A stretch of DNA of 64,000 nt, from assembly GCA_022266195.1 (NCBI GenBank), contig WHVY01000003.1, positions 2,480,001-2,544,000 on the forward strand, given 5' to 3'. Shown here piece by piece: positions 1-11,676 of this stretch. The notes beneath the pieces are model-generated. The model was not told where the DNA came from. It saw only the letters and a program-made list of their open reading frames with translations, and searched no databases. Position 1 is the first letter of the stretch, and each line of letters starts with the position of its first letter. Source of the stretch: Tetranychus cinnabarinus (Eukaryota > Arthropoda > Arachnida > Trombidiformes > Tetranychidae). Made by a program: the position numbers and the translations under genes.

Positions 1-3000
1 AGGGTGTAATCACAAGGGAATTCAGATGAAAATTGAATGTCCCAATGGTTCAATTAAAGAGGATGGTGAAGACAAAAAAAAGTGAAAATGTAATACACAA
101 AACTGATGATCATCAATCAAATCAAATGGTAAAACCTTTTTTTCCCTTTTCCTTTTTTTTCTCTCTTCGCCTTTGTTTCATTCAATGAATCCATCGAGTT
201 GAACCGTAAATTCAAATTGCACAAAGAGACGGGTTGAGGCAACATCAATACCAACATCAATAACAACAACAATAGCAATGTTAATACATGAAAGTGTAAA
301 GAAGATCATTTTGGGGTGAAAATTTTCTTCTCATTTTTACTCTTCTTTTGTCTTGTTTGATGATAATCTAACACTCATCTTCAATGTGAACCAATCCTTA
401 TGCCTTGATTCATGGTTATGTATCAATTGAACGGTTGCAATGCCCAAAGGTCATTATCGGTCCAAGTGAATATCTTTTCATAATCAAAGCTCTTTTCATC
501 CTCCAACACCTCCCATCCAACCTCTGTACCCTTCTGTATCTTTACTTGATTAAGTTACATTTTTCCCTTTACTTTTGCTCGTTATTATCATTTACATTAA
601 GTGTCAGCAAAAGCCAAGTAAACTGGAAACTCAATAACAAGATTATTTGACCAAATAAAAACTTTGATTATTTCTCTTTAGTTTTTTTTTCTGGTAAATC
701 CGATTATTCAGATAAATTTTTCTTCCATCTTTCAACATTTTCATCTTTTCCATGAAACTGTTAACCATTGAAAATGATCACATTTGTTCAAGTTGTGAAT
801 GTGACAAAAGAAATTTAAATTTTGTCTTGCAATTCAATTCAAGTTTATCAAAATAATATTATTTTCTTGTGACGTTTTGACAAGAAAAGAAGATATTTTT
901 TTATCAATGAAGGAATGTTTAAAATTGAATAAAGACACTTTTCCAGAATAAGAAATGTATAACAGAAGTCACTTTTCATGTAAAGGTAATCATATCATGA
1001 ATAATCAAATTGGAAAACATGTAAAATGGTAATTTGCCAATAACTTTTAGGCTCTAAAAGACTAAAGTAAAGAGTAAATTTTCATCATTTATTTCATTAC
1101 AAGTCGATTTTACTTGTAAAAGTGTTTCAAGTGAAATCAATCAGTTCTGTAACTTGATTAGATTATAATCTGATAACAATGAGGCAACTTGTAATTAGGA
1201 TTCTCAAGTAAAAGTTGAACACTGGTTACCCTGGAAACAATTATGGACTATTTTGCACCTTGAAACGAGTTTTATCATGAAAAGGGAATCCAAAGGAGAA
1301 CAAAAAAGGTGAGAAGGAAATTCTTTTCTTCTTCTCAAGGGAAGAAATTAAATTTTCTTAAAGATAAACTGTTGCTAATTAAGTGACTTGAATCGCCATG
1401 AAAGAAGGAAGGCAAATTAATCAGATAACAGCTAATAATGAACATGATAATATATCATGAAAAGTGATTCCAGTAGATTATCGCAATCGAGTTAACAGAA
1501 GAAAAAAATTGAATATTTTTTCTCTTCTCATTAAAACTTCAAGGTGTGGTTCAGTTGGAATAATGAACCTGGTAATGATTTGAGGGAAATTAGTTTTTCC
1601 ACCAAAATTCTGTAAATTTCATATTCCAAAGTGAATTTCACTTCATTTACTGTTATTCAGTAGATTCAGGTTTACATGGAAAAAGGTATTTTGGATCGAT
1701 AGAGTTGGACATTTCACTTGGAGAAAAGTAAAACTTTTATTGGTCTTCATTACATGATGAACTTGTTAGCATATTATTGAGTTGAATATTGAGTTTGGAG
1801 AAAAAAAAGTTTTCACATGAAATGGTTTCACTCTTTCATGAGTCTTTTCAATTTCTGCTTTTTTCTCCATTCCTTTGCTCATATTTGGAATGGTCAAAAG
1901 CGTTGAGCATGAAAGGACAAATAATACTTGAAATGGACATTGAATTGAAATGATAAAGAAAAGAGGAAAAGTAAATTTTGTGAGAAAAGTTGAAAGACTC
2001 GGAGAATTTGAATTTAATCTTGAAATTTATGGAATTTTTATGAAATTACAATTTTCCATGAAAATTTCACTCTTTATTTGATGGTGAAAAAGGAAGGATG
2101 AAAAAAAGATGAAACAATATTTTGAAAGGTTAACCTTTGAAAGATAAATAAATGTAATATTCAATTGGAAAAGGTTGACTTTTGTAAAACTTGGAATAAA
2201 CTTTTTTTCCATTTTATTTCTGGTAAAAGTTTCCACTGGACAATGGACAGTTACAGAGGAGATGAGATGAATAAGAATGGTAAATTTATCCTGTTGTTGG
2301 AAATTATTTCAAAAAGAATCAAATTTAGAGCGAAAAAGAAGAAAAAAAACGATGAACATTACTTAAGGCGTTTGGAGGATGAAAGTTTTCTAGTTGACAA
2401 AAAGAGAGAAAATGTTGAACTTTGAAAAAAAAGAAATTCTGGACACTTGAAGAATTTTAATTCAGGTAAAGTTATCCCTTATGATGAGTAAAGTGGTGGA
2501 CAAAATGAAATTGAAAGACAACATAAGATGCAAAAATCTGAAGAGAAAAAAATTCTCAGATGAGAAAACGAAATGAAAGAAATAATTCTTTTTCCAAAAT
2601 TCAGTCTTTTCCAATTTCCATGATTTTTCCAACTTCTATTCTTATTGCCAAAAGCCAATTGTTATCATCAGTTCAGTTCAGCATTTCCCTGTTAACTTTG
2701 CCTTTTCTTCACTTTTCAACCTTTTCCTTCTTTTCCCGAGGTTTTGGCAAAAAATTGAAGGAACCCAAAAATTTGGATAAATCTCTTCTCGAATCAAGCG
2801 TAACCGTTGCTACCTTGACAGGGAATGATGAAAGGTAAGAATCGGAAAAATGTAAACTCAAAGTGATTCCATGGTTTGTAAGAGAAAAAAGGAAAAAAGA
2901 AATAATCTTTTCTCTTTTTTTTCTGCATTTACCTTTACCTTTTTGCAGATTACCTTGCAATTTGTTTACTTGAATATTGCATTCAATTTATTATTGAAGC

Positions 3001-4518
3001 AATTTTTTGCTTCTTCTCCTTCACTTTATCGAGTAAAAGTCAAATTTTGACATTTCATTGCAATTGTAATCAGTTTAGTTGGTTTTACCTTTTCAGATAT
3101 TCATTGACTAGAAATGATTGTAAAATTAATTCTCAACTCAATAAATCTCTTTGCGCTGTTTAACTTGAAATTGTTTTTACCTTTTCTTGTTTCTCTTCTT
3201 CTGTGTCTACCTTTCATTTCATTTTACATAATGTTTTATCACACAACTTTGATTTTCTTGTTAAGATTATTATCTGTTATCGTAAGCCCGTTAAACGGCC
3301 GAAAACCAATGAATATTATTATCATCTTTTGCTTTATTTGATGGACACCAACCGAGAGTGAAACATTTAAACTCAACTAACATGAGATTTACCTTTACCT
3401 TGACCAAAGTTAAATGTTTCAAAGATTAAATGCTGATCAATTATATCTTTTGCCCGTTTCCATACTTCTGTAACCAGTAATTACAGTCCAACCATATTTC
3501 ATTATTTACCTCGAGATTCAATTCTCATAGTCTATTACCGTCTTGTCCTTCAGTAAACTTGCCCAAGAATAGGCGGTAAAGTAAACTTTGAAGCAAAGTC
3601 TTTAAATGCTGAAATATTGCTCCAAAAGTCATCGTATTTTTAATCAATTTCATGTTTCCAAAACTTTGGTAGAATCTGCAAAATCCAGGAAATTTTCGCT
3701 ACCAAAAGTCCAATCAATTGGAGAAACTCAAAGCTTTGAAAGAAACAACAGAAGATTAAATTGTCATGGATTTTACTACAAAAATTGGAACATGAAATTC
3801 ACGAAAATTTACAGACCAAAGCTGAATGAAAACTCGAAAATTCTTGCTCGATTCAGAAAGTGAATAGTTTTTTTCGAGTTTTTTTGGTGCAAATTTACAA
3901 AGAACTTGGAATATTGATTTTTTAGTGCAATTGTAAACTTTGATTCTTTTATGCAAAGATTGATTTGCAATTGGAATCGCATGGCAAAGCAATTGCATTT
4001 TGGTAATTTTTGTAGAACATTTTTTGTACTGAAAATTGATGAAAAGTTTATCATTTGCTTTGATTGAGCTAATTGGAAAGAAAAACTCGAAATTTGTTTA
4101 CGAATAAAATGTCCATCATTTTCACCCGGACAACCTGATATTAGCATTCCTGTGACTCTAAGTATATAATTAAAGTGATGTTTAATGGTGAGAGTTTCAT
4201 TCTTGTTTAAAAGTGCGAAATGAAATTGCAAATTGAAACCATTTGATATAGTTAATTAAACTTGAAAGGTTGATTGAAAATGAATGCAAATGAATTGACT
4301 AACATTGCAACTAAATGTTCATTTTGAATCTACTTTTTTGGTCCAATTTAAAAAGTGTGTGAACACAATTTGGTCTTAATAATGAAAAGTAAAAAAGTGA
4401 TGGCAAGAGAAGCAAAGAAACATTTGGAAAACGATAAATAGTAATTGAAAGAAGAGCAAGAAAACTGAAAGGTTAATCAATTGATTCGCCGTTTGTCTGT
4501 CAATTTAAACATGTAAAT

Positions 4519-4543
4519 TATGATGATGATGATGATAATGATA
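4519..4543. repeat. (TGA)n microsatellite
   Basis: A short run of TGATGA trinucleotides ending in a TAATGA variant. It is one of several similar tracts in the first 8 kb and is not in a recognisable coding frame. Confidence 0.7.
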
Positions 4544-5151
4544 GGACTTGAATTATTATTCAATGGTCAACTCGCAATAGTTTGAGAAGTAAATTGAAAG
4601 AAGGTAAGAAAAGAAAAAAAAGTTTCTCTCAGAGTATTAATTAACATTCTCGTGATGCATCCTTATTGTTGAGGCAAGTTTTACTTAAAGGTAAATGGTA
4701 AGTATGAAAAAGGTGGGGAGGGATGAGAAGGATGATGAACAAGAAGAGAGGAGGAAATGAAAGTGAGACCATGAGAGAAGAATGGCAATAAAAGAAGTTC
4801 AAGTTGAAGCTGAGCATTTCGGTGGAATGGCAAGCAAAAAGTGAACAGATAAAGAAGCCAGGTTAATCAGGTAAAGATGGGCAAGAATAAAAGGTTGCTC
4901 ATTGCTGGCCAAATGAATGAAGATGTTGAAGATGGCCAGGATGATGATCCAACCAGTGAGTCAGTTTAATTTGATAACTGTCATTGAGAATTGTAAGTCA
5001 AGAAGAAGAGAGAGAAAAGTTTACTTCATTTTTACCTGCCTTTTTTTATTACTTTTTTCAGTTCTGTTCGCTAATTTTATTTTACCTTTTTCTGCTCTTC
5101 TCTTCTTTGAGCCGACCAAGTTCACTTTCATCATCTACATCATCAAAATCA

Positions 5152-5180
5152 TCTCTTCTCTCTCTCTCTGTGTGTGTGTT
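5152..5180. repeat. Compound (TC)n(TG)n microsatellite
   Basis: A CT dinucleotide run passes directly into a GT run. Such compound tracts mutate readily and could serve as a length marker. No gene is attached. Confidence 0.75.
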
Positions 5181-7379
5181 TCCCTCAATTCCTTCTTCAC
5201 TTTATGATGTTAAATCTTTGCAAATTAACCTTTCAATTGCCTGAAGGAAGGTAACAAACTCAGGAGGAGATCTTCTTCATCTTCCACTTTCTTTCTGACA
5301 TTCGACTTCACATCATCAACTTAACCTTTTCATCTTCTTTTTCATCCTTTTCTTGGTTCTCTTTTTTTCTTGCATTTGGCTATTTGGCTTTTCTCTTCAC
5401 TCCTCTTTACTGTTTACCGGGCCAAGTAAACCTGAATCGCCATTTTTCTTTTCACTTCTCTTCACATCATCATCTTCATCAGCACCATCTTCATAATCTT
5501 TATCCTCATCTTTTTGACTTTAATTTTCACTCTCAAGAGAAACTTTTGACTTTACCTTTTTCGATTCTCTTTTTTTGTTGTTGTCTCGCTCAAAGGTTTA
5601 CTTTTTAAACCCATCATTAGACTGTCTTTGGTTGTTGGTTAACAAAGAGGATAAATGAGTTGCTCGGCTTTTAAGGAAAAGGGTTAATCAGGTAAACTCA
5701 ACTTGACAAGAGCACCTTCTGTGCGTCACTAAAGGCTTTCCTTGTGGTTGACCAGCTCATTAGCCTTTAGAGATTGCAGTTTTGCAACTGAAAATCCCAT
5801 TGAAATGGTTTGCAAGAAGAAAGGTTTGTTCTTGTTGTTGCAAGTTTGAGCCCAAAATTTTGGGCAAAAGTTGAATGGAAATCAATCAATTTAAATGTCT
5901 AACCAAATTGACATAATTATTTTCCATCATCATTCACTTTTCTCATTAGCTTTTCTTTGCTCAATTTTGCACAGTTGAAAGGCGATCAGAAAAAAAAGAT
6001 CACAATGCGATCTTTTCTCAATTGCAAACTCATTCTATTACACTGTTGATATTATTGTTTTGCGTGAGGAATTATCATGAAATATTATTGATATAAGTTG
6101 ATTTAAATTACTTTTTTTTCTTTCTCTTGCCATCTTTCTACCTTTTTTTAATCTTCTTTTGCCTTCACCGAATAATGAAATGCTGTTGATTCCATTGAAG
6201 ATCAATATTGCAAGTTTATTAATATTATTAATAATAGATAATGTTTTCTAATGTATCGATTGGTATTGCGATATTGATGGAAAACTTGTTTGCTTTATCA
6301 TCTGAATAAATAACAAGGTTGAATGTTACCTGTTTGAATAAAGGTGAATATTGAAATAATAAACAAACAAGAAAAAGTTAAAGGTAAACAAGGGCAACAA
6401 TGGAAACACTAATGTTGATAGTTAACCGAAAGTTTAATTATTATTGTTGATAAACTTATTCTCATATGTAAACAGTTTGTAATTGTTGTTGACAATTGCA
6501 AAGTTATTTTTTACCATTTTCAAAGGTAAACCAAGGAAAAAAATTTGTATATCAAATGAAGGTAAAAGATGGTTGAAGAGAGAAAAGCAAAAAGCAAAAG
6601 ACCAAAATTTGGAGAAGAAGAAAAAAAACTTTTCGCAAAATCTTTTTCTATTATTTAGCCAAATAAACAGTTGCAAATATAACGATGATAATTCACCTCA
6701 AGAGGATTATTTACAGAGAAAGAAGAAGAGAGTGAAAAAAATGAGTTTGGAAGATGAGGATGAGAAATGATGAGAAGAAGAAATTGCATGAAATTGTAAA
6801 CCAATAGGAATACCTAGCCGAGTATATTTATTCAAAGTAAATTTGTCTATTATTATATGTAAATAAAGATGAAGAGAGATGAGAAATTGTGATGATAATG
6901 ATGATGACGAGGGTTATGATGTTGATGATGTTGATGATATTCAATTTGGGAAAGAGTAAAAAAAAGAAAAGTTCATCGATTGATAATAATAATGGTTCAG
7001 AGTAGGACTGTGAGATGCATTTGTTGGTCGGTAATGATGTGGGTTGCTGGGTTGGGTCTTCACATGAGTCTTGCTACTTCAAGTGTACAGTGAGATTTAT
7101 CAGTGTTAAGTGTAATCATTCATTTACCAGGCAAATACAGTGAGAATCTTAATATCACATTCAACTACCTACAATGAAGATTAGTCAGTGAGAGAGAGGA
7201 AGAGAGAGGAAGATGGAGGAAAATAATTTAAAATGTAGAGAGTTTAATTGTTTGAAAAATGATTTCAACTTGTGAAATTGTTCGCTCAAATGGTAGTCCA
7301 AGCGGACATTTGAGGAGAGTTGGAAGGAAGGAAAACAAGAGAAGCAAAAAAGAGATTATTTATGAAACATTAGTATCTT

Positions 7380-7540
7380 ATAATCATTATGATGATCATC
7401 ATTTGCTACTATCAAAACATCATCATCATAATCATCATCTTGAACCACCACCACCAGCAGCAGTAACAACAACAAGAGCCAAATAATTGTTGCCCTTTTA
7501 CCGCTCATGTATATGTGTATGTGTGTGTGGATGTGTGTTG
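7380..7540. repeat. Cluster of simple repeats (CAT)n, (ACC)n, (AAC)n, (GT)n
   Basis: Within about 160 bases there are CAT/TCA triplets, then CCACCA, CAGCAG and AACAAC triplets, then a GTATGTGTGTGTG run. The frame that reads His, Pro and Thr runs here is a by-product of the repeats, not evidence of a gene. Confidence 0.7.
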
Positions 7541-9693
7541 CTCCAAGCAATCGGCATTGCATGATCAGCATGTTACACTGGTTCAGTTGCAAAAAAAGGG
7601 TGTGTTGAGAGACTTTGGACAGAACTTATTACGACTATTTTTTATTTTCATTTTGATGTAGCTGCACCTAAAAAAAGAGAAGCAAAAGAAGAAGAAAAAA
7701 AATATTAACAGAAAATATTAAACCAGCAAAGAAGAAGCAAAAAAATTGGAAAAGTTTAAATTCCTGTTGCTTCTGTGTTGCTCTGTGCTTCTGTCTCTTC
7801 ATGCACATAAACTCTCCTCAGGCCATTTCAGGCCAACTTCGGGGTCGATTCCAATGTTTTCATTGCCTCATCTTTCATGTCCTCATTTAGTTTTACCTTT
7901 TGTTGATAAAAAGTGTCTCTTCACTTGCACAAACCAAATTGACCATTTTTTTGCTTCAATCCAAACCAATGTTCAAGATTCATTAAAAATCTTTGTTCAA
8001 TCATTTTTACTTATCGTGTTGCTTCAAGTTAATTGAATGATTCAATGATTAAGTATACCTTTTAATGAGATTTCTACCTTTTCCACCTTTCCTACTAATC
8101 AAATGCTAGTCTTTTAATTATACATTTTTTTACTTCTCTTAAGACAAAACCAATTGATCAATCTTAATTGAGTCAACTTAAACAAGTCATTAGTTAGTCT
8201 ATTGTGGCCAAAATGGATACTAATCTAATTTTAAGTTAATATTTATTAATGATTGTTAACTTTCGCTGGTTGATTGTTGGTGTTGCTGGGCCAATTATTT
8301 GGACTCAAATTGTCTTGACTCAAACACACATTCATTAACGTTTCCTTTAATTGTTGGTTTCATCTTCAAGTTGGTTAATTGCATTGCGCATTAATGAAGG
8401 CCCTTTACTTTTGCGCTTTGTTTTTTTTGGTGAACAACAACAAGAAACTCAAATTGACTGGAAAAGTCAAAAAGATCATTAATTAATTGATTTGACGAGC
8501 TTTGCTTACCTTTTTACCTTCCAATACAACTGAAAATTCATTTCAATTAAGATTAATTGCTAACTATATTCAGTTTGTTGCCTAACATTATTATTTCAAC
8601 TTACCTTTTCTTCAACAGACTTTGCAACATTTTCATTTTTACATCATTTCTACCTGATCATTGCCAGGTAAAGTTGAAGGTAGGATAAAAAAAGGTATTT
8701 CTTGTTTCAGTAAAAGAGAGGAAAAAAATACTCGTTTTTGGGTTCTTCTTGTTTCAATTTTTGCTCCAACAAATGAAAAACCTGTTGATATCAGTTTAAT
8801 CTGTATTGACTGGATGATGATAATAATGATGAGGATAAAGATGAATAGGGAAAAGGCAAGAGATTAATCATGGAAAAGGCATCGGTTTGAAAAGACATTT
8901 AATTAACTTCATGTTGTTATTTAAATTTAATGTTGTGTTCAAAAATTATTAATGATATTGAGCTTCAACATGATCATGTCAGTTTATTTTCCTCTTTTTT
9001 TCTGTGCTTCAATTCATTTTCTTTGGCATCAAATCAAACATTTTGGTGTCTCTTTCAACAGCAACTTTTCCAGTCGTAAGGTTTTTTGCTTTACCCGTCA
9101 GTTTTGAGCCTTTAAAGAGTTGCAACTTGATTGTTGCCAATTTTTGTTTTGTTTAATCATTTGATACTTATGGGGCTGTGCAAGTGCATGATAATGATGA
9201 GACTATGAATTGACTGCTAATTGTTTTACAGAATAGACAGGAATAGACAATGAATTAAGTTACAAACGAAGCATGCAAACAGCTAATTACAAGTTTAACA
9301 AGCTCAAAATATGCATCTCAAGTAATGATATTTGATTCACTTTTTGAGATAAATTTCAACCTCAGAGCGATTCTTTGATTCTTTTTTTAATCATTTGGGA
9401 TTTTTTCTCAACTCTTAGCAATTTGGTTAATTGGTTTTGTAAACTCGTGTTTTTTGTGTTCGACAGAAATGTGATCTTACTAGAGTCTTCATACAATATT
9501 TTTTCGGTTTTAATAAAGTTTAACACTGATTTCGGCGGCCAAGAACATGGAATTCATTTCAGAAATTGGATTTTCTAACTTTTTTGAAACAAATTTTTGA
9601 ATGGAAAGTAAACTAGAGTTTAGTCAGACAGTGCCATCTGTAGATGTTGCTTTGAACAACTACATTTTATCACAGTTTTACCGCTATTTTTGA

Positions 9694-10011
9694 ATGGAGA
9701 TCTTCATTTTGAAAGACAAACTGTATTTTTCATTTTTCAGTTTTTTGTGCTTATTAGATGAAAAACAACCGATCAGTTCAATGTTACAGTTGATTACCAG
9801 ATACTGTCAGGAGATTATTCAATGGCGCCTCAAACTTTGTTTGGGACCGGCTTTTATTATTGTCTCTATTATTATTATAGTCTCATTATCTGGGGTCTTA
9901 CTGTATATTTATTTGAAAAAATTTCTTACTGCCGATAATAATTTAAGTAACTATAATATAGAAAAGTTCAATGTAAACGCGATATTAAAATACACTAGTA
10001 GTCAGGGTTAA
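9694..10011 (+). CDS. Doubtful small ORF with one hydrophobic segment
   Basis: A 105-codon frame whose middle carries a strongly hydrophobic stretch (residues about 52-72, rich in Ile, Val and Leu, followed by YIYLKK). This would be a single membrane span with a basic cytoplasmic edge. A second in-frame Met near residue 30 could be the real start. I recognise no family. The last codons lie inside the left copy of a 26-bp inverted repeat (9996-10021), so the 3' end is repeat sequence. It may be chance, or a fragment of a mobile element. No intron or polyadenylation evidence supports it. Confidence 0.2.
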   Translation: MEIFILKDKLYFSFFSFLCLLDEKQPISSMLQLITRYCQEIIQWRLKLCLGPAFIIVSIIIIVSLSGVLLYIYLKKFLTADNNLSNYNIEKFNVNAILKYTSSQG

Positions 10012-10021
10012 GTTAAGAAAA
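9996..10021 (+). repeat. 26-bp inverted repeat, left copy
   Basis: This 26-base sequence, starting TAGTAGTCAGGG, is the exact reverse complement of 10892-10917. The two copies are about 870 bp apart. Matching stops sharply on both sides, which resembles terminal inverted repeats or a shared duplicated end rather than a long diverged repeat. Confidence 0.75.
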
Positions 10022-10891
10022 TTGGAGATTTTTTTCATAGTCGCCATCTAACAAGAAATAAAAGTAACCCAAAAAACGTTCAATCTCGTCGATTGTTAGA
10101 CTTTGAAAATTGCGAATTGAATAAAATAGAAATTGAATTTCATAAACTAATTATGTAAATTTTATTAAATTTTTGTTCGCTACAATCGATCAATTTTGGT
10201 ACAATTTGTATTGATTTACATCAGTAATTTCAAAGTGGATTTGATGTGATTAAGCTGATTGATGTCCAAAGCCTTCGAATAATGAAAATGTTGGAAAAGT
10301 TCAGAAATAACAGTTTTTTGATAACTTAGTTTTCTTGTTTTAATAAAGTTTGTTGGATCAATTTAAGTGTTTTCATGTAAAAGTGTTCAGCATGAGGTTC
10401 GATAAGAGAAAGCACATTTACGATCGTATTATCCTTTCAAGAATCTCACCATATTTGTGATTCTTTGGATCATCCAAAAATGTGATGAGTGATACGATAT
10501 CATTTTCTGCGGCATAATTCAATGTGTGTTTCAATATCATTGATCAACCCTTGTAATGAAAAAGAAGCGTTAAAATGTTAAATGTTACCTGGTGAGATGA
10601 GATGGTGTGATTGCCATTAACTGTTATGTGTACATGTTGAATGTTGATCAATAGACCAAGCAATGATCATCTTGGACCTCTTGGATTGTTATTAATAATA
10701 AAACCCAATGAACATAATGATCCAGTTTTTCAAGCCAATTTCTCGTCAATATTTCTCCTTGTTACCCAAGTTATCTTATTTTATACCTTTAACATCGAAC
10801 TCAATTTTTCAGATTTTTATTGTTTAGTGTCTCTTAAAACGGTAAATCCTCGAGATGGGGACACTTAAAAATTAACTTAAGTCTGACCCTT
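10022..10891. other. Spacer between the 26-bp inverted repeats
   Basis: About 870 bases, AT rich. There is no frame resembling a transposase or any other protein I know. If the flanking repeats are element ends, this would be the body of a non-autonomous element. Confidence 0.4.
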
Positions 10892-10917
10892 TTTTCTTAA
10901 CTTAACCCTGACTACTA
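10892..10917 (-). repeat. 26-bp inverted repeat, right copy
   Basis: Exact reverse complement of 9996-10021. Its last two bases are the TA that immediately precedes the foldback element at 10918, so the two repeat structures abut exactly at a TA dinucleotide. Confidence 0.75.
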
Positions 10918-11318
10918 CCGGGCGTTTTTTTTTCATTTTACGCCTTCATGCAGGCATAACTCACGAACGGTTAGTGCTACAGACTTCATACTTGAACCAT
11001 AAGCTTATCTAAATCGCACAACGATGAATTCAAGTGCTCAAGGTTATTCAAGGTCAATTCTTTATTTGACCTCTAATTGACATTGAAAGGTCATTTTCTG
11101 AAATCGCAAAAATTTTTTGACCCGATAGTGTTGGTTACATGTTCATAACTCATTCCATTGGAAAGAGGTCAAATAAAGAATTGACCTTGAATAACCTTGA
11201 GCACTTGAATGTATCGTTGTGCAATCTGGATAAGCTTATGGTTCAAGTATGAAGTCTGTAGCACTAACCGTTCGTGAGTTATGCCTGCATGAAGGCGTAA
11301 AATGAAAAAAACGCCCGG
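10918..11318. mobile_element. Foldback / MITE-like element with about 155-bp terminal inverted repeats
   Basis: The left arm (10918-11074) and right arm (11164-11318) are near-perfect reverse complements with only a handful of differences and a T-run length difference. They enclose an 89-bp unique centre. The ends read CCGGGCG...CGCCCGG and both are bordered by TA (10916-10917 and 11319-11320), the target duplication expected of Tc1/mariner-type elements, although TA could also belong to the repeat. There is no coding capacity. The high identity of the arms suggests a young element or arm homogenisation. Transcribed, it would form a long hairpin that could feed small-RNA pathways; that is inference. 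Confidence 0.85.
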
Positions 11319-11676
11319 TATTGTATCCGAAAATTTGTTCGAATCAAATTGCGCGCTTCAAAATGTTGCGTCAACAGACAAAACTCACTGCTAGGAGGCT
11401 GATAGTAATTCACATTTTTAATTTATCAGTATTTTTGTTAATAAATAAGTTGATTATTCAGTGCAATTCAATCATGTAATTTCAATGTGTCATGAAGCTC
11501 AATATTCATTATTTACCCAGTTTTTAATATTTTCAATTATTTCTTAAACATTTTTTTGAAATTTTATTGTTTACACTCATCGCCTGGTATCATAGAAGTA
11601 CATAGCAGTTTACTTAATTCATTTTTGATTTACAAACGAGAAAGTGTAACGATTACATTGTGACTGTACCAGTAAT

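Larger units (their letters stand above)
1..9693. other. AT-rich non-coding region, no supportable gene
   Basis: I see no exon with convincing protein similarity, splice sites and composition. Open frames are short, low-complexity (Phe/Lys/Ile/Ser rich from T- or A-rich tracts) and occur equally on both strands. It could be intergenic DNA or an intron of a gene that starts before the window. Microsatellites inside it are listed separately. Confidence 0.6.

Noticed and set aside
3809..4231. 140-codon minus-strand frame
   Set aside because: Low-complexity Phe/Lys/Asn/Ile composition, no domain, no splice or polyadenylation context, and an overlapping frame on the other strand of equal quality.
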